From Martinezella lusitana (GTDB taxonomy: Bacteria > Pseudomonadota > Alphaproteobacteria > Rhizobiales > Rhizobiaceae): DNA of 64,000 bases. The stretch covers positions 372,001 to 436,000 of the forward strand of contig NZ_FMAF01000003.1 in NCBI RefSeq assembly GCF_900094565.1, written 5' to 3'. Shown piece by piece: positions 1-9,554 of this stretch. The stretch's first letter is position 1; every line of letters begins with the position of its first letter. The notes below the pieces were generated by a model that saw only the letters and a list, made by a program, of their open reading frames with translations, searched no databases and was not told where the DNA came from. The translations under genes and the position numbers were made by a program.

Positions 1-1
1 T

Positions 2-1288
2 TTCTTCGCCGGTCTGCTCGTCATTCCCTTCCTGCTCAACCTGGCGATCACCGGGTCCATCTATCTCTTCAAGGATCAGATCGCAGACACCTTCTATGCC
101 CATCGCAACATCGTTGCCGATACAGGCCCGATGCTGCCGCCGCAAAAGATCGTCGATGCGGCGCTGGCCGCAATGCCGGACGCCACGGCGACATCCTATC
201 GCGAAGCTGCGGCGGGAGATCGATCCGCCGTGGTGACCGTATTGAAAGGCGGCCAATCGACGCTCGTCTACGTCAATCCGCACAATGGCGACGTGCTCGG
301 CTCGGTCGGCTCGAAAGAGGAATTCAGCTGGGTTGTCAAACGCATCCATAGCCTCGAATATTTCGGGACATGGACCAACCGCATCATCGAAATCGTCGGT
401 GGCTTCGCGCTGATCCTCGTCGTGACGGGCATCTATCTCTGGTGGCCGCGTCGCCAGACAGGCGGCGTCCTCACGGTTCGCGGCACGCCGTCCCGCCGCG
501 TCTTCTGGCGCGATCTCCATGCCGTGACCGGCGCGGTCGCTGGCATCGTCATCTTCTTCCTCGCCCTCAGCGGCATGCCCTGGTCGGGCTACTGGGGTGC
601 CAATGTCAATGCGTGGCTGACGTCCAACGATCTCGGCTATCCCGCGTCCCTCTGGGACGACGTGCCAAAATCGACGAAGGTTACGCAGGATGTGGTCAAC
701 CGCCCCGGCTGGATTGTCGAGAATGCCCCCGTGCCGCTCTCCGGCGTGGCAGCGGCGTCAAAGTCCATCGGGCTGGACAAGGCTGTGGAGATCGCCCGGG
801 GACTGGGCATAGCCGCCGGCTTCAGCATGGCCTTGCCCTCCGACGAAACGGGCGTCTTCACCGCCTCGATCTTCCCCAAAGATCTTTCGAAGGAACGTAC
901 CGTTCATATCGACCAATATTCCGGCAGGCCGCTGGTCGATCTTTCCTTCGATCAATATCCGGCGTTCGGCAAGGCAATCGAATGGGGCATCAACGTCCAT
1001 CAGGGACAGGAATGGGGCCTCTTCAACCAGCTGCTCATGCTGGCGACCTGCATTGCCATTGTTCTCAGCTGTGTGACCGCAGTCGTGATGTGGTGGAAAC
1101 GCCGGCCCGCCGGTCGTCTCGGCGTACCGCCCATGCCGCCCCAGAGGTCCGTCTACATCGGACTGTGGCTGATCGCGATCGCCTTCGGCGCCGCCTTTCC
1201 GCTGACGGGTCTCGCCGTCGTCGCCATGCTGCTGGCCGATCAGAGCGTCATCCGCTTTGTGCCGCCGCTGAAACGCTTTTTCTCATGA
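2..1288 (+). CDS. PepSY-associated transmembrane protein (5' end outside window)
   Basis: The reading frame is open from base 2, so the gene begins upstream of the window; 428 residues are visible. The first visible segment is hydrophobic and ends GSIYLFKD, typical of the first helix of PepSY-associated membrane proteins. A further helix pair follows around residues 125-195 (IVGGFALILVVTGIYLWWPR, then AGIVIFFLALSG), and more helices lie near the C-terminus after NVHQGQEWGLFNQ. The family sits in the inner membrane and is often found beside iron or copper uptake genes. The next genes (PCu(A)C, SCO, CopC) are all copper proteins, so a role in copper or reductive metal handling is inferred. It cannot be told whether the N-terminus is complete beyond the window. 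Confidence 0.8.
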   Translation, partial: FFAGLLVIPFLLNLAITGSIYLFKDQIADTFYAHRNIVADTGPMLPPQKIVDAALAAMPDATATSYREAAAGDRSAVVTVLKGGQSTLVYVNPHNGDVLGSVGSKEEFSWVVKRIHSLEYFGTWTNRIIEIVGGFALILVVTGIYLWWPRRQTGGVLTVRGTPSRRVFWRDLHAVTGAVAGIVIFFLALSGMPWSGYWGANVNAWLTSNDLGYPASLWDDVPKSTKVTQDVVNRPGWIVENAPVPLSGVAAASKSIGLDKAVEIARGLGIAAGFSMALPSDETGVFTASIFPKDLSKERTVHIDQYSGRPLVDLSFDQYPAFGKAIEWGINVHQGQEWGLFNQLLMLATCIAIVLSCVTAVVMWWKRRPAGRLGVPPMPPQRSVYIGLWLIAIAFGAAFPLTGLAVVAMLLADQSVIRFVPPLKRFFS

Positions 1289-1347
1289 AAGGCTGCACGG
1301 CAGGGCCTGCCGCGTGACAGCATTCAAATCCCAGGAGGAAACCGATC

Positions 1348-1845
1348 ATGACTCGATTTACCAGCCATTTCGTCGCCGCCAGCCTCTGCCTTGCCGCTCC
1401 CGGATTGGCTTTCGCCTCGGAGGTAACGCTTGGAAATCTCAAGATCGCCGCTGCCTATGTGCGAGCCATGGTGCCGGGCGCCGAGGTCGGCGGCGGCTAC
1501 GTGAGCATCACCAATTCCGGCAGAACCGACGACCGGCTGATCGCAGCCAGCTCGTCGAGAGCTGTCAAAGTCGAGGTCCATGAGATGAAGATGGACAAAG
1601 ACGTCATGGTCATGCGCCAGCTTGCCGGCGGTCTGCCGCTGCCCGCCGGCAAGACCGTCGACCTGAAGCCCGGCAGCTATCACCTCATGTTCATGGATGT
1701 CATCGATCCGTTCAAACAGGGCGAGACGATCAGAGCGAGATTGACCTTCGAAAAAGCCGGCTCCATCGATGTCGATTTCCCTGTGGGTTCGGCGGTCGCC
1801 AGCAAGGCGGACAACGGAGGCGAGCATGCCAACGCAGCTGAATGA
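1348..1845 (+). CDS. Periplasmic copper chaperone PCu(A)C
   Basis: A 165-residue protein with an N-terminal signal peptide (about residues 1-23, ending AFAS). The copper-binding His/Met set of the PCu(A)C (DUF461) family is present at His78, Met89, His112 and Met114 (KVEVHEMKMD, then SYHLMF). Family members carry Cu(I) in the periplasm and deliver it to the Cu-A or Cu-B site of terminal oxidases. The start has AGGAGGAAACC upstream. The 3' end overlaps the SCO gene by 20 bases if that gene starts at 1826, so the two are probably translated together; SCO proteins are the usual partner in Cu-A loading. Confidence 0.9.
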   Translation: MTRFTSHFVAASLCLAAPGLAFASEVTLGNLKIAAAYVRAMVPGAEVGGGYVSITNSGRTDDRLIAASSSRAVKVEVHEMKMDKDVMVMRQLAGGLPLPAGKTVDLKPGSYHLMFMDVIDPFKQGETIRARLTFEKAGSIDVDFPVGSAVASKADNGGEHANAAE

Positions 1846-2488
1846 ACGGCGTGGCGGCAGCCGCGCCTCTCTTCGCGCCAAAGAGGAAAAGGCGATGTTC
1901 ACGAAGGAATGGTCGGTCCCCGCGATCCTGACGGTCTTCCTGCTGAGCGTCTGCGGCTTGATCGCCTACTTCACGTGGAGCCTGATGCCACCGACGAAGG
2001 CGGCTGAGGACCATATCGGCGGCGCCTTCAACCTCATCGACGACCGGGGCCAGCCCGTTACCGCACAGGCGCTCAAGGGCCATCCATCGCTCATCTACTT
2101 CGGCTACACCCATTGCCCGGACGTCTGCCCGACCACGCTGTTCGAGATGGCCGGCTGGCTGAAGACGCTCGGCCCGGAAGCCGACAAGCTGAAAGCCTAT
2201 TTCTTCTCCGTGGATCCTCAGCGCGACACGCCGGAGGTCATGCACAAATACACCGGCAATTTCACCGATCGCATCATCGGCGTCACCGGCGACCCGACGG
2301 AAATGCAGAAAGCCATCAAGGACTGGCGCATCTATGCCAAAAAGGTGCCTTCGCCCGATGGCGACTACACGATGGATCACACCGCCTCGGTCCTCCTCGT
2401 CGATGCCGACGGCAGTCTGCGCGGCCTGATCGCCTACGGAGAGGACAAGGACGTCGCTCTGCAGAAAATCCGCAACCTTCTGAAATGA
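1826..2488 (+). CDS. SCO1/SenC family copper metallochaperone
   Basis: A 220-residue protein with one N-terminal membrane anchor (about residues 31-51) and a thioredoxin-fold domain. The copper ligands are visible: Cys97 and Cys101 in YTHCPDVCPTT, and His185 in YTMDHTASVL. SCO proteins act on the periplasmic side, passing copper to and keeping reduced the Cu-A site of cytochrome oxidase. The start at 1826 is preceded by GGAGG and overlaps the end of the PCu(A)C gene. An ATG at 1895 (MFTKEW) also has a good ribosome site (AGAGG, 8 bases away), so the shorter form is possible. It forms a copper-delivery pair with the gene before it. Confidence 0.92.
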   Translation: MPTQLNERRGGSRASLRAKEEKAMFTKEWSVPAILTVFLLSVCGLIAYFTWSLMPPTKAAEDHIGGAFNLIDDRGQPVTAQALKGHPSLIYFGYTHCPDVCPTTLFEMAGWLKTLGPEADKLKAYFFSVDPQRDTPEVMHKYTGNFTDRIIGVTGDPTEMQKAIKDWRIYAKKVPSPDGDYTMDHTASVLLVDADGSLRGLIAYGEDKDVALQKIRNLLK

Positions 2489-2615
2489 GCGGCCGCAAGC
2501 CGCTCCGCACATTCCCCTAGGCAGCAATCCGAACGGGATATTCCAGGCGACATCAGCCGCCGCCAGAACCTGCCGCGGCCCCTCTGCGGCGCCTCAATGC
2601 AAAAGGAAGACCGAC

Positions 2616-2984
2616 ATGCACCGGATGAAGAAGCTTCTCCTCATTGCGGCCACGGCCAGCATCGCTCTCGCAGGCCACGCTTTCGCGCACGCCCATCTCA
2701 AGTCCTCCGTTCCCGCCGCTGACAGCACCGTCAAGCAGGCACCTTCGGAACTCGACCTCACCTTCAGCGAAGGCTTGAACCTGAAGTTCAGCGGCGTGAC
2801 CGTGACCGGCCCGGACAAGACGGTCGTCAAGACCGGCGCTGCCACGCTGATGGATGGCGACGCGACGCTGATGGTGCCGGTGAGCGACAAGCTTTCCTCC
2901 GGCAAATACACCGTGCAATGGCACGCGCTGTCGACGGATGGTCACAAGACCAACGGCAGCTACAGCTTCACCATAACGCCGTGA
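2616..2984 (+). CDS. copC: CopC-type periplasmic copper-binding protein
   Basis: A 122-residue protein. A signal peptide ends at AFA, so the predicted mature protein starts HAHLKSS; an N-terminal His is the hallmark copper ligand of CopC. The second half of the Cu(II) site is the conserved C-terminal STDGHKTNGSY. The beta-sandwich length matches the family (about 100 mature residues). An AAGGAAG ribosome site precedes the ATG; an in-frame ATG three codons later is also possible. No copD is visible next door, so it may act as a free periplasmic copper carrier with the upstream PCu(A)C and SCO genes rather than in CopCD import. Confidence 0.9.
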   Translation: MHRMKKLLLIAATASIALAGHAFAHAHLKSSVPAADSTVKQAPSELDLTFSEGLNLKFSGVTVTGPDKTVVKTGAATLMDGDATLMVPVSDKLSSGKYTVQWHALSTDGHKTNGSYSFTITP

Positions 2985-3066
2985 TCCATTATCCCCGGAG
3001 CGATTTGACAGCCCGCTCCGGGGACGAAAGCCAGACACGGCAAATGGACATGATAGACGTTGCCAA

Positions 3067-3768
3067 CTATCCGAACACGCATTTCCTGACGAAATGCAGC
3101 CAGCTGTCGTTGCGCCGAACGGTCACCCGCGGCAGGCCGAACGGATCGTCGCTCGGACGCGCCCTGCCTCGCCGCGTCGTGGTCGCCGCATTATAGCCCG
3201 CCTCATAGGTCAGCACCCGATCAAGCGGCGTCTCGTCGCCATAGGGAAAGCAGAAGGACGAGACGCCCTCGTCAAGCAGATCCTCAAGCAAACCGCGCGA
3301 ATGCGAAATCTGGCGACGCGCCTCCTCCATCGGCAATTGCGGAAGATGGACGTGGTCAAGCGTGTGCGAGCCTACTTCGTGCCCGAGACTGCTCCACCGG
3401 CGCAGTTGCTCAATCGACATGCAAGGGGCAGGCGCCACGCCAAGCGGCGCGTCCCAGGTATTGCCGCCGCCGATCTGGTTCACGACCACGAAATTCGTGG
3501 CAGTGAAGCCGAACTCCTGCAGCACCGGCAGGGCATTCTCATAGACGTTCAGGTAGCTGTCATCGAAGGTGATTGCGGCAACCTTGCCGGCCTTCGCTCC
3601 CGTAATGTAAGGCAGCGCCTCACGCAGCGATAATCCCTGAATTCCAAGCCTTTTCAGCCATTCCATCTGGCGATGGAAAGCTTCCGGATGGACGACCATG
3701 CTTCTGAACGGCGCCTTGCGCGAAGGCGGCACCGCAATCTGATGATAAGCGAGGATTGGAACGGCCAA
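3067..3768 (-). CDS. Polysaccharide deacetylase family protein
   Basis: A 233-residue NodB-homology (carbohydrate esterase 4) protein without a signal peptide. The metal and catalytic motifs are intact: TFDDSYLN carries the two aspartates, GSHTLDHVHL gives the H-x3-H metal pair, and FCFPYGD matches the later substrate-groove motif. The only start that fits the length is TTG at 3768 (GAGAAG upstream, then LAVPILAYHQI, the usual N-terminus of this subfamily). It lies 11 bases after the GT25 gene on the same strand, so it is the last gene of a glycan operon. N- or O-deacetylation of a surface-glycan intermediate is inferred; the substrate is unknown. Confidence 0.85.
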   Translation of the reverse strand: MAVPILAYHQIAVPPSRKAPFRSMVVHPEAFHRQMEWLKRLGIQGLSLREALPYITGAKAGKVAAITFDDSYLNVYENALPVLQEFGFTATNFVVVNQIGGGNTWDAPLGVAPAPCMSIEQLRRWSSLGHEVGSHTLDHVHLPQLPMEEARRQISHSRGLLEDLLDEGVSSFCFPYGDETPLDRVLTYEAGYNAATTTRRGRARPSDDPFGLPRVTVRRNDSWLHFVRKCVFG

Positions 3769-3779
3769 GTTTGATCTTC

Positions 3780-4622
3780 TCAGATGGAGCGGCGCGAACG
3801 CAGCGCAATTCTTGCACGATATAGCGGCCGCAGCACCTCCCTGGAAAGCCTCTCCATCAACGTCTTGCGGCTCTTGATGGTGCTTCCGCCAAGCTGCGAG
3901 GATATCTCATGCACACCACCAGGCAAAACCGCAAGTGGCGATATCTGCGTGAACCAGCTCATCTGCACGGTCGTATCAACCGGCCGGTCGAAATGGGTGG
4001 TAGCGCTAAGCAGACGAATAGCCGCATCACGGCTCACAAGCTGCGCCACCATGCCCAGACCGATACGATCGGGCTGGATGACGCTGGTCTGGCCCTGGCT
4101 CAGAATGCACTTGCCATGTTCCTTGCCCATCCGGAAAGGGAAGCGGACGAACGCACGCGGCTTGAGACAGGCCTTGGCGGCTGCAAAGGCGGCATGAAAG
4201 GAGTCATCGATGTCCACATCGTCTTCGAAGATCAGGCCGGCATCGATGCCCTGCTCGACAATGGCAGTCCATGCCTTCCGATGCGACAGGAAGCATGCGA
4301 TCTCGCCGATGCTCAGGGCAAAGGGATAATACGGCTTGTGCAGTCGCCGACGATATACCCGCTCTATCTCGGCGTCGGTCAAGGCGCTACCGTCGACCGC
4401 CTCTATGATTTCGCTCGGAACCGGAAGCTTCGCCGCGAGGCTTTCGACCTGTGGCATGCGGTCGCGAGCGCGATCAAGATGGATGATGAAGCCGCGGATG
4501 ACCGGTTGGTTCGGCTCATCCAGGATGGCGCCAACCGGATTGGGAACGTGATCGAAGTCGAATCCCGCATGAGATCTTTCGAGCGGCATCGCCGAAGACG
4601 GGCTGAATTCGTGAGTTTGCAT
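3780..4622 (-). CDS. Glycosyltransferase family 25 (LPS-type)
   Basis: A 280-residue protein. The family signature is clear: FIIHLDRARDRMPQ near residue 45, EIACFLSHRKAW near 110 and GLIFEDDVDID near 130 (the DxD metal and sugar-nucleotide site). GT25 enzymes usually add galactose or related sugars to lipooligosaccharide in the cytoplasm. The ATG at 4622 was chosen because GAGGT lies 7 bases upstream; a longer TTG form from 4721 would add a stretch with no family match. It is followed 11 bases on by the deacetylase and preceded by the GT29-like gene on the same strand. The C-terminus is rich in Arg, which suggests membrane association. Confidence 0.85.
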   Translation of the reverse strand: MQTHEFSPSSAMPLERSHAGFDFDHVPNPVGAILDEPNQPVIRGFIIHLDRARDRMPQVESLAAKLPVPSEIIEAVDGSALTDAEIERVYRRRLHKPYYPFALSIGEIACFLSHRKAWTAIVEQGIDAGLIFEDDVDIDDSFHAAFAAAKACLKPRAFVRFPFRMGKEHGKCILSQGQTSVIQPDRIGLGMVAQLVSRDAAIRLLSATTHFDRPVDTTVQMSWFTQISPLAVLPGGVHEISSQLGGSTIKSRKTLMERLSREVLRPLYRARIALRSRRSI

Positions 4623-4744
4623 AAGAGATACCTCGGTGTCGTCTGTCACGAGGCTGTAGCAATCGTGAATGAGCGCGGGCTTAGGCAAACCTGAGGCCAA
4701 ACTGAAAACTATTATTTTCAATCATTTGCATGGTGAAGGCGGCG

Positions 4745-5362
4745 CTAGACGAGCACGCTCACGCGACCGCTTGCGATCCTGTCTTCGACCCAGCTGCGTT
4801 CGTTGAGCCAAGCATGGCGTTTCCATCCCTCCCAGCTGAATCCGCACAGTTTCACGTCCCATTCGCGGGCGGGCAACAGCGAAAGAACATATCGGATGCC
4901 AAAGAAGCCGGTGCTGGGGAAAACCTCGCACATCCTGCGTTCCGGCACGCCGAGCTCCGAGCAGCCGTCGATGTAGAACTGGGGTGGCATTACCCGAATC
5001 TCCTTGCCGGCGGCGCCGACCAATTCGATCGTTCGCATCGTCCAGTCGCTGCGCCTGCCCTTCAGGCGCGAGAGGAAATTAGGCTTTGGGTGATATTTGC
5101 GGATGATCTCGGGATGATAGGCAAGCACGACCTCTTTCGCGGCCTTGAATGTGGCGCTTGCCAGAAAATTCGGATCGGTCAGTCGACGCTGCATCGGCTT
5201 GCTCGAGGCCGCGAGCATGAGAATATCCGTGCGCGAGCCGCTCATGCCGATAGACGCCTTGGGCTCGTTGAAGCGCATTGCAAATTGCGCACTGTCCACA
5301 ATCTCAGACAGGTCGCGAGTAAGCTCGCCATTGCCGACGATGATTGCCGTCTTTCGGTTCAA
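4745..5362 (-). CDS. GT29 sialyltransferase-like protein
   Basis: A 205-residue protein that looks like a minimal GT29 (eukaryote-type sialyltransferase) fold. The N-terminus AIIVGNGELT, then VDSAQFAMRFNEP, matches the large sialylmotif (VGNSG, D..D.V.R.N). FPSTGFFGIRYVLSLL followed by DVKLCGFSW matches the small sialylmotif (PSTG, then the YGF-like strand), and KRHAW supplies the later conserved His. Related rhizobial proteins are often filed under the uninformative name 'urease operon accessory protein' (recalled, not looked up). The start is TTG at 5362, because no ATG lies between it and the upstream stop. It heads an operon with GT25 and deacetylase genes, so transfer of an acidic sugar (sialic acid, Kdo or similar) to LPS or capsule is inferred. 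No sialic acid synthesis gene is in the window. Confidence 0.7.
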   Translation of the reverse strand: MNRKTAIIVGNGELTRDLSEIVDSAQFAMRFNEPKASIGMSGSRTDILMLAASSKPMQRRLTDPNFLASATFKAAKEVVLAYHPEIIRKYHPKPNFLSRLKGRRSDWTMRTIELVGAAGKEIRVMPPQFYIDGCSELGVPERRMCEVFPSTGFFGIRYVLSLLPAREWDVKLCGFSWEGWKRHAWLNERSWVEDRIASGRVSVLV

Positions 5363-5406
5363 TTGTGAATATCCAGCCCTTTTCAGCCTGTCGGCCTAAC
5401 CTCGCC

Positions 5407-5472
5407 GAATGACGCGAAACTGAGCAGTGGATGACGCGGGAATGAATAATCTCTGACACGAACCTGAAAGTC
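5407..5472 (-). promoter_or_regulatory. Six 11-bp phased repeats upstream of the GT29/GT25 operon
   Basis: On the plus strand the trinucleotide TGA occurs at 5410, 5421, 5432, 5443, 5454 and 5465, exactly every 11 bases. Read on the operon strand, each unit carries TCA, often as GTCA or CGTCAT. Two units share the 8-mer ATGACGCG (5409 and 5431). The phase is lost on both sides (5399 and 5476). Tandem 11-bp half-sites are how OmpR/PhoB-type winged-helix response regulators bind. The array ends about 45 bases upstream of the start at 5362, where such activators act. Which regulator binds is unknown; PhoB (TGTCA core) and ChvI are candidates. Confidence 0.6.
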
Positions 5473-5602
5473 GACGTACTGTCACCCGCGGGCAACAGCG
5501 GCGTTGACTGCAGCTATCTCATCGATACGTCGGTGCGGGATTGCCCAGCCGATGCCTTGCGGATCGACGGCCCTCGATCTGATGTCATGCTTGAGATTGA
5601 AT

Positions 5603-5621
5603 GGAAGCCGAACAGGCTTCC
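5603..5621 (-). terminator. Hairpin after the DUF882 gene
   Basis: A perfect 7-bp stem, GGAAGCC / GGCTTCC with a 5-base loop, lies 28 bases beyond the stop codon of the minus-strand DUF882 gene. There is no strong T run, so it may be an attenuated terminator or an mRNA 3' stabiliser. Confidence 0.35.
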
Positions 5622-5648
5622 AAGATCGCTGAGCGGAGAGACCTCCGC

Positions 5649-7592
5649 CTACTCGACCGAGTTGAACTTCTTCACCTGAAGGAAGTTCACAGCCGAACCG
5701 CTGAAGCGTTCCGGATCGATGGAAGCCGTCTGCACCTTGAAGCCATCGGTATAGACAGCCGTCGGCTGGGCGCGAAGGGTCGGGCTCACGAAACGCGGCG
5801 CCTTGACCGGGCGGTTAATGATTTCGACGCGGGCCTTGGCAATCGCCCACTGGGAAATCATCTTCTCGGTCAGCTTCGGTTCAGTCGTCACCGTGGCCCG
5901 GCCGGCATCAGCTTGGGCTGCGTCCTGCTTGTTCGGACGGCCTCCCTTGGCCGCGATACCGACGGCAATCGCGCGCTCCTGCGGCACCGGTTCGAAGCTG
6001 TCATTGAAGCGACGGCTGCTGGCCTTGACCTCATTCTGGATCGGCGCCAGCGCGGCCACCTGCATCGGCATGCGTTGCGCCGGCCGCTGCTGCGGCAGAA
6101 CCGCCGCGATCGCCTGCATGGCATCATTGCCGGCAGCCACACCATTCGCAGGGGCAACCTGATCCTTGGATGCAACATTGTTAAGCGGCGCACTCACCGG
6201 GACCGCAGCACTCGGATCCGGCCGATCGGGGCGGCTCTGCTCAAGAGCTGCGATGACGGACGGAGAGAGCGTACCCGCATCTGCCTGATCGTCGATCGCT
6301 TCCTGATCGGCATCCGCAGAGGCCAACAGGCTTTCGGCAACTTCGGGGCGCTCTGCCGGGACAGGGACGGCGGCGACCTGGCCGCTCATACCGGCGTCGA
6401 CGGAGGCCGCCTCGGCATCGCCAGGGACGCGGCGGTCAAGCAAGGACGGCACGGGCACGCGATAGGAACGAAGATCGGCATATTGCTGCGACTGATCGTC
6501 CGCAGTCGGCATGGCCGCCGCAAGCGCATCCTGAGCGGCGTTATGCGACGACGACGATACGAGAGCGGAAGCAACGTCGCTGCCAGCAGGCTGATTGCCG
6601 AAGGCCGGGCGAACCTGCGGAACCGGAGCGTTTATGCTGGCAACCTGAACCTGGGCGGGCGCAGGGGCCGCGCTATCGTCACCCTCGTCGGCCGCGGACG
6701 GAGCCGGCTGGCTCTTTCCAGAAACCGAAGCAACAGCCACCGGCGCCGCGCCCTCATCTGCATTGTCCTCCGCCTCATCCGCACCGCCACCGCCAAAGAG
6801 ACGGGCGAAGAAACCACGGCGAGACGACGAGGAGCTGGCGATCTGGATATCGGACGACATGCGGCGCTTATAATCGGCAACGGCCTCCTGATAGCCCGGC
6901 AACGGTCGACCATCAGCAGGGATATGCATGGTCTTGCCATCCGGGAACAGGCGAACGAGATCCTGGCGATCCATGCGCGGCCATGCGCGCACGCCGCCAA
7001 CGTCCATGTGCACGAAGGGCGAACCCGAGGTCGGATAGTAGCCGACGCCGCCCTCCTGGAGCTTCATGCCGAGCTCGCGCAGCTTGGTGAGCTTGACGTC
7101 CGGAATATAGAAATCCATCGCGTTGCCGAGCATATGCTGGCTCTTCTTGGCAACGCCCGTATGGGCCGATCGGGTGCGCAGCATCTCGTTGGTGCCCGGC
7201 GAACGGAATCCGCAGACGACGTAGATGAATTCGTGCGAACCGCTTTCACGGTAGACTTCCCAGATCAGGTCGAACAGGCGCGGATTCATCTTGGTTGGCT
7301 GGTTCTTACGCCAGTCGCGCAGGATACGGTTCAGCTTTTCCAGACCGTCCGGATCGAACTTGCCGTTGCGCTTGTAGGTGATGACGGCCTTTTCGCCGGT
7401 ATGGACGTAATAGATCTTCAGGCTGCGGGTTTCGCCCCCTGCCTGGGAAGGAGTGCCGACGAAAACAGGCGTGGAAACAGCCAAAGCAAGGAGGCCAACG
7501 GCTACTACCTTGGCCACCTTGCTAAATAGATCAGAGCACGCAGAATGCCAGCTCAAGCTATTGCGCTTGGTATTTCCACTCAGATTCGGCAA
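5649..7592 (-). CDS. DUF882 (M15-like) murein hydrolase with long disordered tail
   Basis: A 647-residue protein. After a signal or anchor segment (about residues 27-50) comes the DUF882/YcbK domain, a peptidase M15 relative (about 60-230). The zinc-site pattern is visible as SQHMLGNAMDFYIP (H-x6-D) and SPFVHMDVGG, with RSAHTGVAKKS just before. These periplasmic proteins act on peptidoglycan cross-links. Residues 250-640 are low complexity, rich in Ala, Pro, Asp, Ser and Gln, with no recognised domain. The start is uncertain: TTG at 7592 gives the longest form, and an internal GTG just before AKVVAVG would leave a cleaner signal peptide. An inverted repeat lies just upstream (7621-7660). Confidence 0.85.
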   Translation of the reverse strand: MPNLSGNTKRNSLSWHSACSDLFSKVAKVVAVGLLALAVSTPVFVGTPSQAGGETRSLKIYYVHTGEKAVITYKRNGKFDPDGLEKLNRILRDWRKNQPTKMNPRLFDLIWEVYRESGSHEFIYVVCGFRSPGTNEMLRTRSAHTGVAKKSQHMLGNAMDFYIPDVKLTKLRELGMKLQEGGVGYYPTSGSPFVHMDVGGVRAWPRMDRQDLVRLFPDGKTMHIPADGRPLPGYQEAVADYKRRMSSDIQIASSSSSRRGFFARLFGGGGADEAEDNADEGAAPVAVASVSGKSQPAPSAADEGDDSAAPAPAQVQVASINAPVPQVRPAFGNQPAGSDVASALVSSSSHNAAQDALAAAMPTADDQSQQYADLRSYRVPVPSLLDRRVPGDAEAASVDAGMSGQVAAVPVPAERPEVAESLLASADADQEAIDDQADAGTLSPSVIAALEQSRPDRPDPSAAVPVSAPLNNVASKDQVAPANGVAAGNDAMQAIAAVLPQQRPAQRMPMQVAALAPIQNEVKASSRRFNDSFEPVPQERAIAVGIAAKGGRPNKQDAAQADAGRATVTTEPKLTEKMISQWAIAKARVEIINRPVKAPRFVSPTLRAQPTAVYTDGFKVQTASIDPERFSGSAVNFLQVKKFNSVE

Positions 7593-7620
7593 TTCGATCC
7601 CCGTCCGACAGACAATGTCG

Positions 7621-7660
7621 CATCGTGTTCCAAATGGCTGTCAATTGCGGTGACACGATG
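7621..7660. repeat. Inverted repeat upstream of the DUF882 gene
   Basis: CATCGTGT (7621-7628) and ACACGATG (7653-7660) form a perfect 8-bp inverted repeat separated by 24 bases. On the minus strand a TTGACA hexamer lies between the arms, so the arms flank a possible -35 element of the DUF882 promoter. Operator or chance cannot be told from one site. Confidence 0.3.
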
Positions 7661-7767
7661 GCAAAAATGCCACACATGGTCGCCCTCTTCATACATGGTG
7701 AACGATGCACTAACAAGTGCTTTACGACGGGTAACAAAATATGCTTGCCTAAATGTTAAGTCAGTGC

Positions 7768-9336
<1,569 letters not shown>

Positions 9337-9554
9337 TGGTGCCTCACTTCATGCGAAACCTGACGCGAACATTCGCAGAAAGGCTTGAACATGAAGTTTT
9401 GCCAAACCATCGCATTTTAATCATTATGACGAATGTACTATCGCCTATGGTTCAACCGTCCGTGCGGGGAAATCAGGCTTGCAGCGTGCTTTCCAGCTGA
9501 ATAGACACGGACGAACCGGATGTTCCGCAATAAAATGCAGAGGAAATATCGCCC

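Noticed and set aside
5452..5677. Plus-strand coding-like stretch (NLKVDVLSPAGNSGVDCSYL onwards) upstream of the DUF882 end
   Set aside because: There is no start codon with ribosome site, it overlaps the phased repeat and a hairpin, and its C-terminal part is the antisense of DUF882.
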